Shown: positions 51,287 through 61,866 of the stretch, one piece after another
How positions within the stretch are numbered: position 1 is the first letter of the stretch
How the letters are laid out: the number at the start of each line of letters is the position of its first letter
Source: Durusdinium trenchii
Lineage: Eukaryota > Sar > Dinophyceae > Suessiales > Symbiodiniaceae
Direction: 5' to 3'
Assembly (NCBI GenBank): GCA_963970005.1
Contig: CAXAMN010001336.1
Coordinates: forward strand, 769,697-833,696
DNA length: 64,000 nt
Made by a program: the position numbers and the translations under genes
The notes under the pieces: generated by a model
The model's database searches: none
Told to the model about the DNA's origin: nothing
What the model saw: only the letters and a program-made list of their open reading frames with translations

Positions 51287-52642
51287 TCGATTTTTGGATG
51301 AGGTGTTTCACTCAAGAACACCTTCTTCATTTGGGGGAGTTGATGATGTTTCACTCAAGAACAGGGGTTGGGTTGATGATGTTTCACTCAAGAACAGGGG
51401 TTCTTGATTGGATAGGGGTTGGGTTGATGATGTTTTTGAACGGTACAGGACCAAACCGAGAGTGAGACTGTGACTTCAAACAGGACCCAGGCCTTTTGAG
51501 CTGATGGGACATCACAACAATAATGTCCAGAGGGTGGGAGGGGAGTCGGAAAAAGAACTGAATCCTCTTCATTCAGGTAAAAAGTAGCAACGTTCAATCA
51601 CGTGGATGTTACCGGAAAACTGCAAACAAACGGCACCCTGCAGGCCGAAACGTTTGACATGAAAACTACACCGCAACGTCTCAAAGCAACGAACCGTCTT
51701 CGGAAAGCAAGAACCTCTTCGGAACCTGTTCGCCCGCCCATCTGTTGCCACATGACGTCATCATTGGCCATACCTGCCGTTCCGCCCAAAAGAAACCGTG
51801 CCGCCGTGCCGTGCCGCCGTGGGGCGCCGGCGCACCTCGTCATCTTGAAGCTTCACCTGAAACGAAGCAACCGGCCGAAGCGACTTTCCTCCGAACCGAT
51901 CGAAGGGTCGCGTTTGGGTGTACGACCGAATGGGGAGAAAGACACGGTTCTTGTGTGTCATTTTGGGTCCGGTCGAAATTCAGATCCGAAAACGATCCTC
52001 CAGAAGCTTTCTTCACGCTGCCCTGCAAGACGCTTCTTCCTCCCTACGCTTTCAATGCACATGAACTCCGAATCCACCGGCGGGACGGACTCCAGCAGTC
52101 GACGTTTTGAAGCCGTCGACTGACCTGCTCCGGAGCGGGAGGGGACGGGCGTTGATGGACGTGCGGTCCGAACAGCGCGCGCGTGGGCCACCCGGGTGGA
52201 TCAGCTCCCAGGTGGATCAGAGTTGCTGGTTCTTCTGATGTTATTGCGTTCTTGCGATCAGAACTAGCAAACTGAGACCCAACCTGAGACCCAAAGGCGT
52301 GTTCCAATATGGTTTTCTTGGGATCCTTAGAACAAGTGGCTGTTGGACTGGGGAAACATCGTTCGAAGTGTTATTTTTGCATTGGGACTAGGGTTTCCAG
52401 GAAGAGAGCCAGCAGGGCCGCCAAAGCGATGCGAGTGGCTCCCAGGTTCTATGGCCGCTTTGGAGCCCTCAAGTAGGTAGAAGATGAGGTCAGCTCCAAC
52501 AAAATCAACCATTGTACAATTCCAAAGGCTCTACAGGTTCCCAAAACAGGTTTGGGGAGAGGTTCGTATACGCATTCCTACAGATTCCGTTCCGTTCCTT
52601 TCCATGTGGGGACGATGGCAAGTGCCAGATCTGACCCTCGAC
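51287..52642. other. Mostly non-coding, one ambiguous exon
   Basis: A TTGATGATGTTTCACTCAAGAACA-type unit is tandemly repeated near 51300-51430. At 52395-52470 both strands look codable: minus SKAAIEPGSHSHRFGGPAGS, plus RASRAAKAMRVAPRFYGRFG ending in a stop. I could not choose between them. Nothing else is supported. Confidence 0.3.
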
Positions 52643-52696
52643 CTTCCGCGCCTTCAACTCATCCTCCTTCTCCTCATCTGCCGAGATCACAGGCAC
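52643..52696 (-). CDS. Exon, charged 18-codon segment
   Basis: The exon opens after GCTTCAG and closes at GGAAG before GTCGAG. It is 54 bp, exactly 18 codons: VPVISADEEKEDELKARK. It is probably upstream coding of the gene ending at 50405. Confidence 0.4.
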
Positions 52697-53412
52697 CTGA
52701 AGCACGGAAGCCACCCTTTTGTTGACTCAAAGGCAGAGGGTCCGTGCTTCCACGAACCCTCTGGGTCTGGGTTTGAAAAGGACTCCCCTGTTTTCTTAAA
52801 AATTTTGTGAAAGGTTTGGGGTTCATGTTCTGGTCTTCCTTGAGCAAGCTCAGTCATAGCACCAGCAGACTGGAAGGTCGTTCGTTACAGGTGGGACACG
52901 ACCCATCCGACCATTCACCCCATTCACCATTCACAGCATGCTTTCCTGTGGAGAACCTGCCAAAGAATCTGTCTCTTAACTCGTGCATGTTGCTTTATTC
53001 AGTACCACCCCCCACCGGTAGAACTCAAGTGATGCACAGGCGACTCTCCCACGTTCCGGGCTTCAACGACAACGGCGAACCGGACTCGGAGAAGTGAACG
53101 GAGTCACCGGTAGTTCGAACACGGTGCGCGAGGCTTTCGGGCCGTTCTGGGTGACCCGTTTTTGGGTGAGGTCACCCGTTTGTGTTCCAAAAGCCACCGA
53201 CCTAGACCTAGACACTGTAAAAATGCTTGGATTCTCATGATAGACCAGCAAACGCTCATGAATCGGCTTTTCATCATACCAAATCGATGCATGAAAACCT
53301 TGAGATCATGCTGACCCGGTTTCATGATGACCTGACCCGGCTTTCATTCCTCACAGCATCCGGCGTCGCTCTGGGCGTCGACGGTGTGAGCTGACCCCGC
53401 TGGCCCTCTCAC

Positions 53413-53469
53413 CTCGATGGCTTCGCCCCGCAACGACCTCGCTGGAGGAAGACCATGACTGCGGCGAGA
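53413..53469 (-). CDS. Exon, 19 codons
   Basis: The exon opens after CAACCAG and closes at ATCGAG before GTGAGA, a canonical donor. It is 57 bp. One frame reads SRRSHGLPPARSLRGEAIE, but all three frames are open, so the protein is uncertain while the exon edges look good. Confidence 0.35.
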
Positions 53470-53513
53470 CTGGTTGAGAATAAGGGGAAAGGCTGACGTT
53501 GATGATGAGGAGG

Positions 53514-53645
53514 ATCTTATGGTTGTTGTGGTTGTGGTTGTGGTTGTGGTTGTGGTTGTGGCTGTGGCTGTGGTTGTGGTTGTGGTTGTGGTTGCGGTTG
53601 GGGTTGCGATTGTGGTTGTGGTTGTGGTTGTGGTTGTGGTTGTGG

Positions 53646-53676
<31 letters not shown>

Positions 53677-53737
53677 GGTTGTTGTTGTTGCTGTTGTTGT
53701 TGTTGCTGTTGCTGTTGCTGTTGTTGATGATGATGAT
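53514..53737 (+). repeat. (TTGTGG)n to (TGT)n compound microsatellite
   Basis: About 130 bp of TTGTGG hexamers grade into about 90 bp of TTG and TGC triplets. On the minus strand it reads as Gln/Pro and poly-Gln or Asn. Nothing supports translation. Confidence 0.9.
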
Positions 53738-54226
53738 CAGTAGGTACCCATGTCCCCACCCTGCAAGGACTGTTGTTTGCCGCACGTCTTTTTCTGCGTC
53801 ATCGCCGGTCGTCCAACGCGAACGACGCCATCTGCTGCAGAATGGCTGCGCCTCAGATCAAATGGCTCGTGCAGCCGATCTCTGCGCTGTTCGTTTTGGT
53901 TCAACATCAACCCTGGGAATCCTACCATGTTTGAAAAACGGTCTGACTATAGGACTATGATCCGAGTCAAGGAACTTCCCTTAACTTCGGCGGATCACCT
54001 CAATCGTCGAACTGGACTTCTAAACATATCGTTGGTCCCCAGGGGAAGATGCCCCAAATGAAAAGGAACATTGGCGAAGTGTGCAGCACGATGTCGCTCT
54101 TGATTCCCAGGCAGTTTTGGGTAGCCAACAAAGATTCATAAAACATCACGAGTGGATTCAATCCATCTGTTGCAGAAGCTTCCAAACTCTGACCCTGGAA
54201 ACCGACCATGTGCGGTTTGAATGGAC

Positions 54227-54479
54227 TCAAGTTGAGGTGACTGGACGATTTGCAGATCTTGAAGGAAAAAGGAAAAACAAAGCCCTGTCACATGGTCCTT
54301 TACATTCCGTTTTCCGTTGGGAGGTGTTGCAGAGGCAAAGACTGTCCCGATTCATCGGCCCCCCGTCCACCGCGGCACCGCTCAGTGCGCTCAACACGCC
54401 CAGCGCCAGCCCCACTCCATCCACACCGCCGCCGCCAGACAAAGCAGTGGCCAGGGAAATGGCGCAGGCGCCAGAGTAC
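54227..54479 (-). CDS. VTT gene exon 5
   Basis: It opens after TTTCCCAG. Joined to exon 4 it completes VYSGACAISLATALSGGGGV then DGVGLALGVLSALSGAAV. The frame continues to TGA at 54227 through less hydrophobic sequence, so an internal donor (GCG then GTGGAC) is possible. Confidence 0.55.
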
Positions 54480-56797
54480 CTGGGAAAATGGACTTCTCCA
54501 TCTGTTGAACTGGACTTCTCTCAGGGGCCCGGGAAAGTATCGCTGGATCGTCCGACTCTGCCCAAAAGCACGACCTCCGCCCTATGGGACGAGCGCACAC
54601 GTTGGCAGCCAGCGGGGGGATCATGCCCAAGAGCGTGGCGGGCAAGAAGGTCTGGAAAGGCACGTCGCTCAACGGCAGCGCATAGTTGTTGACCCAACTG
54701 GGGATCGGTGACAACCTCGAGGATCAGATGTCGCGTGGAGGCAAGGTGGGAGTGTGGCCTCTCAAAACCAAAGGTCCCATCCAGTGGTGTTGAGTGAGTG
54801 AGTCACAAAGGAGTGGGTTGAGTACGGGGTCCCACCATGTGAGGTCCCACGAGTGAGTCACCAAGGAGTGGTGTTTAGTCCCATCCAGTGAGTGGATGTT
54901 CTTGTCATCCCTATCCTCCAAGCTCGGCACTCCTTGACACGTTTGAACTCAGCGACTCAGCGAAAAGTTCGCAAGTACACGGTCAACCGCCAGGCCAAAA
55001 GCACGGACTCCCAGATCTAAGAAGGGGCCCAGTCAGACACCGGAAAGAAACACATTGCGAAATAGTGTTTTCAGACGTTTTCGGGGCCAAAGCTGTAGCC
55101 CCACATTGCTGGAAACCATCAATCCCTGCCCACCTTGCCAGCAAGCAGAAGCGGAAGGCATCCCTTTGCACGCCCCGCCGCACCCGCGCGCCCCACTCAC
55201 CAGCCGCCGTCGGTAGCACGCCCCTTGGCACAAGGTTGCTGGCGCGGCGCGCGATGCCAAAGGTCACAGCAGCCGCAGCGCCCTGCACTGCTGCCGTGAA
55301 CGTGGCGTGTTGGGGAAGGGAGAGTAACTGTGTTGGTGGGTGTTGGTGAGTGTTGGAAGTCAACACTCCTGCAATCTCCAATGATTCGAGGAGATTTGGC
55401 GGCTCAACCAACCCCTCACCATTGACGCTTTAAAGCCCGTACTAACCTGCCACGGTCCATGTGTGAATATCATGAACAGCTCACCTGTGGCCACTCCTCA
55501 GCCACGACAGGAGAACTTCAGCTAGGCCCCTAGCTGATATCAGCTCCCTCTCTCTCTTCCACGGAGAATCACAGCCAATCATGCAACGTTGCACATGTTA
55601 AGCCTGTTGAGCCCAAGGCCGGGAGTGAAACGTCTGAGTCGACTGTCGGCTCAACAGGATTTCCTCCACCGCCGAGCCAAGGCTCGGACGACCCGCCGAT
55701 GCGGCGGAGCGATCTCGAAATCGAGCGGAACGAACCAGACTTCACCCATCTTCCACAAGACTTCTAAACCAGACTGGTCAACATCGACTAAGCAGCTCAA
55801 GTGAGCTTCACACGCAAAAAAAGTTCTTTGCTTCGATGAATTGGAAAGCTCGGGTGCGAGAATGCAAACGTGAGAGCGTCCCCAGCCTTGGTCGCTGCTA
55901 CCACAGCTACTCCCGGCAAGAAGCCAAAGACTGCTCCTGAATCCAAACCGAAGGTGAAAGACCATCCAACTAAGTATCCCGGTAACCATTTAGGGGATGG
56001 GATCGTGGAAACAGACTTTGTAGTACAGAATGACCTGAGCCTTACAAAAAGGGGGTTGCAACAGGGATCCAAAAGTATCTGCCTATCCCTTCCCACCCAT
56101 TCCCTCGATCACCCTATAGATCAACGAAAACGCAAAGGGTTCGCTAGCTGGATGTATTTGTTCCCACTCCCGAGGCCCTACATCTTAACAAACCACCGCA
56201 AGAAAAACCCTGTCCTGATGGCTGTTCTGATCAGTTCTGATGACTGTGCCAGTTCTGAAGTGATTGATTCAGCACCCCTTGGACTTGGCCATGTGGGCCT
56301 CTTCCCGTGGCCCAGATGTAAAACCATCTCAAACGGAGAGGATGTGGGTGTGGGGATCGGTCAAACTGGATAAAGCAAAGGATGCCAACTGGCATCGTGG
56401 GTCATGGCACCAGACCAACCCGTTGACCTACCTCCATGGTCCTTCACTAGATGTTGGAACCAGGACTCCAGGCTTTGACCCAACCCCAACTATCAGCAAC
56501 TCCTCGATTTCTTCTTCACTTCGTGACGTTGGAGCTCTTGTTTTAGGGACCTGATCGAGGCCAAATCAACTGACCTCAAATTCCGGGGCATCAAGTTCGG
56601 TCCCGAACTGAAGAAGGTATCAACAGCTACAACCACCGTCCCAACGCCAACTCTCTCTGCCCTTGCGGCGCCGCGTCTCCTGCTGTCAGCTCAAAGGCAG
56701 CAGTGCCGGGGAAGCAGGCGACGATGGCCGCGCAGTGCAAGAGCCTCACGTACGCACTCTTGGCAAGGTGTGGGTTCTGCCACTCAGATCGAATAGA
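54227..56797 (-). CDS. VTT-domain (TVP38/TMEM64/DedA-like) membrane protein gene, five exons
   Basis: Exons 56680-56797, 55866-55936, 55125-55282, 54599-54697 and 54227-54479 join in phase to 233 codons with the stop. The product has ACFPGTAAFELTAGAVFGFL, then GVAVVAATKAGDALTFGAAA and FGIARR, an amphipathic QRDAFRFCLLARW, then NYALPLSDVPFQTFLPATLL and GMIPPLAANVYSGA, followed by a hydrophobic end. The order (FP..eL.aG..FG, FgiaR, lLaRw, NYal.lt, LG..P...vY.GA) is the VTT or SNARE-associated Golgi protein signature. Members of this family include TMEM41B and VMP1, ER lipid scramblases. The donors are GA, GC, GA and GT. Upstream coding of the N-terminus is missing, and the last exon may splice again before 54227. 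Confidence 0.7.
54599..54697 (-). CDS. VTT gene exon 4
   Basis: 99 bp; WVNNYALPLSDVPFQTFLPA then TLLGMIPPLAANV. It opens after TCCCCAG and closes before GTGCGC. Confidence 0.65.
55125..55282 (-). CDS. VTT gene exon 3
   Basis: 158 bp; GAAAAVTFGIARRASNLVPR then a soluble segment, ending VQRDAFRFCLLARWAG before a GA donor. It opens after GTGCAG. Confidence 0.65.
55560..55767 (+). CDS. Possible plus-strand terminal exon
   Basis: An open plus-strand frame reads VEPKAGSETSESTVGSTGFP then PPPSQGSDDPPMRRSDLEIE and ends LPQDF-stop at 55767. It lies inside a minus-strand VTT intron (55283-55865) on the opposite strand. No acceptor was fixed, so it may be chance. Confidence 0.25.
55866..55936 (-). CDS. 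VTT gene exon 2
   Basis: 71 bp; AVFGFLPGVAVVAATKAGDA then LTF, before a GC donor. It opens after ATTCAG. CAGGAG is shared by the donor and acceptor of the preceding intron. Confidence 0.65.
56680..56797 (-). CDS. VTT gene first recognised exon
   Basis: 118 bp; SIRSEWQNPHLAKSAYVRLL then HCAAIVACFPGTAAFELTA, before a GA donor. The acceptor CCTGCAG was chosen. The frame is open further upstream to about 57211, so the exon may be longer. Confidence 0.6.
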
Positions 56798-57038
56798 CTG
56801 CAGGTGAGCACACAGGCAGGAAAGCTTCTGAACAAACTCATGAAAAGGCTGATGTTCTGGAGTTGCTCTTGTAAAACAATCAGTGCAGAGATTTGCACAG
56901 ATGTTTTTTAAGGTGAGAAGGTGATTGTTTTTTTGGCAAAGTCGGATGCTGTGACTTCTCTCAATCTGCGTCTTCAGCGTCTTCCTGCCAGAAGGAGACA
57001 AAGCTCTAGAAGTACATTGACATTGCACGGTGATATCG

Positions 57039-57054
57039 TGTGTGTGTGTGTGTG
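57039..57054 (+). repeat. (GT)n microsatellite
   Basis: About seven GT units. Confidence 0.8.
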
Positions 57055-57211
57055 GATTGGTACAATGGCTGTTTGGCCCATCAGCCATACCAATACACTC
57101 CCAGTCTGTCATTCTTCTCGAGTCGCATCCTGAACGATGCTCACATGACTCACATGCGACCTCAATAGACTTTGCATGCAAATCATGTAGGTTCAGAATA
57201 GATGCCACCAT

Positions 57212-57719
57212 GGAAACGCATATCTAATGCCAATATTTACCGTGGTTGACTTCAGTATATTCTGAATCCATGAGTGAAATCCCAGAAGTGAGGTTTTAGA
57301 TCTAGCCTTCATCACCGGGGTTGACTTCAGCATCTATTCTCAAGTAACAGGTGAAGACTGATGAAGGCTGTGCCTTTTGGTGTGCGAAAACAACACAAAA
57401 CACGCCACGAAAGCACGCGAGACGGCGTCTAGGAGCCGGCAATCACGCGACGCACGACCACTGGCCTACGATTTGTTCCTATGACTTACCCGGCACGCTC
57501 CACCAGGATTAACCATGGACAACTCCAAACAAGTGGTCCGATCCAGTCAGTGAATGTCACAGGGGCACCCCGACTTCCTCCAAGTTCGGCACCCCCTTCC
57601 TTTGTCACTCCTGAAAAATTTATATACCCGTTTTGATGGATCTCGGTGGATCTCGGGGTAATGCTCACGTCCACCGCACGCCACCGGTCCAGGCCAGGCG
57701 GCATAAAGGGGGGCCGGAC
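57212..57719. other. Non-coding, with a dispersed repeat
   Basis: Positions 57497-57572 match, in inverted orientation, the repeats at 12915-12985 and 59583-59655 (GGGTGCCC, then CATTCACT.ACTG, then CCATG). No exon was recognised. Confidence 0.4.
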
Positions 57720-57770
57720 CATAGGGCCCATCGCGCATCAGTTCCAGAGCCGTTTGGGCCATCGAGTTGC
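57720..57770 (-). CDS. Possible short exon
   Basis: The exon opens after CGTCCGAG and closes before GTCCGG. It reads NSMAQTALELMRDGPY. It lies in a 204-codon open frame that also contains a signal-peptide-like RKALLLAFLLPSNALAF near 58070. That frame may instead be coding as a whole. Confidence 0.25.
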
Positions 57771-58676
57771 CTCGGACGGCAGACACGCCTGCGCGGAGGA
57801 AACCAACTAAGCGGATCCCAATGGCGGGTTGGGGAGGACTGTGGGGTGATCCGTTAAGCCTTGAAGAGTTGATAAAGATGAATAAACTGCAATGCTGTTG
57901 TTGGGTTAAATACCTTGACTCGTCCAATTCAACCATATATCTTGGGCACCACCTCGGGTGGCCACCCACTAATGCTGGGTCATCCCCGCATCCCATCATG
58001 GGAACGGCCGAGCCGCTGTCAAAGGCCAAGGCATTGGAAGGCAACAAGAAGGCCAACAGCAGTGCCTTTCGACCGTCGAGGCGCCCTTGGTCCCGGAGGA
58101 GCTTTTGGTCGAGTTTGTTCGACCAGAAGTGGTTGGCTGGAACTGGCACGTCACGTTTCATTGCTCCAAGTAGCCGTTGTCATTAGCTCCACCCACAAGG
58201 TCAAGGCACGTTGACAACATAGTCCCCGCTTTCAACCGTAGTTACCATCTGAGACCCGAGATTTTGAGTTTAAGCCCACGAAATCCTTTGCTTCAACCTC
58301 CAGCTCTACGCAGCTCAAGAATCAAGAAGCCACCTGGAAAGGCGTATGAAAACATTTTTTTGTGCGAAGGCTGTTTTTGGACAGAATTTTTCGAGCGGAC
58401 ATTTTAATTAACAAATTAGCATAATTAGCCGTATGGACAAAAAAAATACTGTACAAAAGCGTACCCATATGAAACCCAAACTTTATCAACGTTTTATTGA
58501 CCAAAACCCAAACAAATATTATATTGATAAAACCCCAATCAAACCCAATATTCGGAGGAATTCCAGCCGTATTTGTCCACAAAACAGGCCGGATGCACGG
58601 ATTTTGTTACGCGCCACGTGTTTGAACCCAACAAACATGCACATTTGGATTCCCTGGCACATCATGCCCTCCTCGC

Positions 58677-58801
58677 CTGCAGCACGAAGTAGCTCCTTCG
58701 GACTGCCGTCCTCCGTCGCGCGACCGAGCCGCTCGTCGCCTCGGGCCGCACGGAGCCGCGCCGCTCGAGCCGAGCGGAAGGAGGCGCCCGCGCCATGGGT
58801 C
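58677..58801 (-). CDS. Possible helical exon
   Basis: The exon opens after GTCAGAG and closes at GCTGCAG before a GC donor. The frame contains ARLRAARGDERLGRATEDGS then PKELLRAA. It is similar in style to the coiled-coil exons of the left half. Confidence 0.35.
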
Positions 58802-60969
58802 CTCTGACGCACCCAGGTTCTTCAGTTACCCAACTTGATATCTTCACAATCTTGAGACCTGGAGAAGGTTACAGACTTCAGAAAGGTGGGACCCTGCATT
58901 TGGCTCATGTGGCGACCGGTGTCCCAACGACCTGTCGCAAGCAAAGGATCTCTATTTCCAAATTGCCATTGTTGGTCATACACAGCAGGAATTCACCTCA
59001 TCTACGAAACCTTCACCCAGCACCCTACACATCCCTACACCAAGAGCAACCTCATGGCGCTCAAACCCGCGCGACGGATCGGGAAGGGATGCGATGGACC
59101 GAACAGACCTAAGCGGCTGAGCTTTTGGAGCAGGCCACCAGGCCACCCAAGAGGGCACGGCTGACGGAGCCGCCATCGGCGGTAGCAGAATCCTGCAGAC
59201 TTCGTGGGTGGGGCGAGACTGGGCTGTTGAGGGGTGCGATTTCGTTTTGACCTACGCCCCAAGATCTCCACCGACTCCTGTGCACCATTGACCCTGCACC
59301 ATCCACCTCTGTGTTGGGGGAAGGCCAGCAAAACCCAGCGGTTCGGTTGCATTTATGAGTTTTTAGACAGCGAATACAGTATTTCGAGGCTCTAGACAAT
59401 CTTTGTAGATACGTTGATCCAAACTGCAATTCACCTGCATCTCCTCTTCCCTCAAACCAATAAAACGGAGTCTTGGGGTGAGAAGCCCTGAAGAGCCAGC
59501 ATCTGCACGCCACCCACACCTGCAAAAGTCACACTCATGGCATATCAATTTCAGGAATCACAAAACATGCCGAACTGGGAGGATAGGGGTGCCCAGAACA
59601 TTCACTCACTGAATTTGAACAAAAGACCACCCAACTCCATGTGACTCCTGGTTAGTACTGTTTAGTGCTTTTCAAAGATTAGATACTGAATTCTGGAAAG
59701 CCCTACCCCTCGCCACTCGCTCCCCCATGCACCACTCCTTCACCCCGTGGAGCATTGGCGCTCTAGCGGCGCTGGGAATGGCCGCGGGAAGGGCCGCGCG
59801 CGGCCGCGCGCTTGCGGGGGCGGCTGGGAACATCCGTCGAAGCCCAAAAACGGTTTTTTCGTCAGAGATGTTCGTTCCCAGTTGGTGGCTTGGACCGTCT
59901 GGAGCAGGTGTGCAATGTCCCAGAGCAGCTAGAAGTCCTTTTTACCTTTGTCTGCAGGTCCTGAATTTAGTTCAAAATCTGCAGGCAGTGGTAAAAAGAA
60001 GAAGCAGAAGTTGCCCCAGCCTTAGGAATTTCCGACGTCGGTTTTCCATGCAGTGTCCCATATACTTTATCTAATTCAGCATACATCGCACCTCTTGCAC
60101 CTCGTGTCTAAAACCTCAGAGCCAACCAATCTGAAGGATCAGTGTCATGGGTTTGGGCCAAAACCAGAAGCGATGCATCCCTTGCAGCGACCACAGAGGC
60201 GCGAAAGAAGGCTCAACGCCACAAAATGTGAAGCTACACGAAGCCATACTTCAGTGTTTGCCAAACCAAAATGGTTTTTTGCGGCACACCAACAAGTCTT
60301 ATACTTCACGTTTCTCTCGCACGACATTTGAAAACTGACCCCGAAAAGACTCCCGTGATGAACGGCTGATGCAGGCTGGCGCACTTGCATCATAAACTCG
60401 AGAAGGACCCAAAAAGAAAGGCCACCAATGCTCTTGGAGATCGCTCGTCTATCTGATTGGTCACCAAACCCTAGCCCTCCAAGACCATTCAAAGGAAGGT
60501 TATTCATTAAGCCCATCAAACCAATGGTGCTTGGAATGCCAGGAGCAAATGTGTGATCCTAAGATCTGTTCTCGAACCGTCGGACGCCGGCTTTTCTCTC
60601 CGGAGGCTCTCGGAGACTTCAGTGAGCTAGCGACAGGAGCCGGTAGCCTGGGCAAACGATGCAAACGTGAGCACGTGGCATCCTGTCGAAAGGAATTGTA
60701 ATCCCACACCCTTGCAACCCAAATGGTTGACTTGAGAACATCAGGGTGCTCCAACACATGCACCCAAGAAACCCCCTTGACCAAGCCAAAGCCAACACGA
60801 GATGCCGCAGCCATACTCTTCCTGCTGGGAGCAAATGGAACGTCTCCATTTTCCAGTAAATTCCCTGGTGACAGTTGATGCTGTGAGACCATCCTGACAA
60901 ATCCAAGTACTATTCAAACGGCTAGCTACCCCGACGCAGCAACACGCTCTCTCCACTTTTTCAACGAAC
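58802..60969. other. Mostly non-coding
   Basis: Apart from the weak plus-strand exon at 59114-59181, no splice-bounded coding is supported. A dispersed repeat copy lies at 59583-59655. Confidence 0.3.
59114..59181 (+). CDS. Possible plus-strand exon
   Basis: The exon opens after ACCTAAG and closes before GTAGCA. It reads AELLEQATRPPKRARLTEPP then SA. The minus strand is also open here. Confidence 0.25.
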
Positions 60970-61438
60970 TCAGGGCTCATCCACCTCCTTTGCCTTTCGC
61001 TTGCGCGACTTGGACTTGGACGCGGCCGACGCCTTCGTCGCCTTCGTCGCTGTCTTCTTCGCCTTTGGCGCGGTCTTCGTAGAATCCGTGCCTCCGGGCT
61101 GCGGGTTTTCCTCAGCCTCCTTGAGGCCCACACAGTATTCATAGAACATCCTCATGCGCAAGGACTGTTGGTAGTAGCTCGGGTTGGCCAAGGCAAAGGC
61201 TGCATAGCCCTTTTTCTTATAGCAGGTCTTGAAGCGTTGATTCCGATACCTGCCACTATCCATCTTCTCGTTGTGGAAGTCCTGGGGCCTCTCGCGCACC
61301 TGTTGCCACAAGGGCCGCTTGTCCTGTTGGTACAAATCCCACAACTGAAAGATGTCCACATTGCTCTTCTTTGATGCTGACCGTAGCACAAGCCTCTGAG
61401 TCGTCGGATAATAGGTCACCCCTCCTCCTGTGTAGGTC
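60970..61438 (-). CDS. Last exon of a small basic protein
   Basis: The exon opens after TTTGAG and ends at a stop at 60970; 156 codons. It starts TYTGGGVTYYPTTQRLVLRS, is rich in Tyr, Phe, Trp and Arg in the middle (RERPQDFHNEKMDSGRYRNQ), and ends in a Lys/Ala/Ser tail (APKAKKTATKATKASAASKS then KSRKRKAKEVDEP) like a linker-histone tail or nuclear localisation signal. The frame is open to 61503 with an in-frame start, so an intronless form is possible. The domain is not recognised. Confidence 0.55.
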
Positions 61439-61731
61439 CTCAAAGATGCCCGAAGCACAGAGAAGGGGAAAACAGCGGTAGCGAAGAGGCTTTTCATGAG
61501 CAAATGAAAAAGCGTGACTCCGTGCTTAGCAGGTCTTTGTGGCTTACACTACCCAAAAGGAAAGGAAGAAAACTCAGACTGTCATTCTCTTCCAACATCC
61601 CCTCTATCCCTTTGCTTCTCCCATTCTCCAACCACAAATCGGCGCCTCGCAAAGCGTCCACTCCGACATTTGTGCTCCCCATGCGTCTTTGGCAAATGAT
61701 AGCTCAAGGCCGACGTCTTTGGCTTCGCAAC

Positions 61732-61866
61732 CTCGCCCGCAGCCGTCTTCGACCTCGAGCGGCCGCCTGCGGGCGTCAGGCGCCCCGACAAGAAGCGCTC
61801 CACGAAGTCGCGCGCGTCGTTCTCGGACACGTCGCGCACCTTGCGACGCGCGGATCTTTCGGTCGA
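61732..61866 (-). CDS. Exon, 45 codons, upstream of the basic protein
   Basis: The exon opens after CTCGCGAG and closes at GGCGAG before GTTGCG. It is 135 bp, exactly 45 codons: RKVRDVSENDARDFVERFLS then GRLTPAGGR and a basic end. RDFVERFLSGRLTP is weakly reminiscent of the end of thioredoxin-type domains. It probably belongs to the same gene as 60970-61438, with a missing connecting exon since the phases differ. Confidence 0.4.

Noticed and set aside
53474..53960. Frames of Val, Leu, Gln or His repeats
   Set aside because: Translations of the TTGTGG/TGT microsatellite in different frames.
56627..57211. 194-codon minus-strand frame as a single intronless gene
   Set aside because: Only its 3' part carries the VTT pattern; it must splice at 56680 to continue into FG..G, and the 5' part looks like intron sequence.
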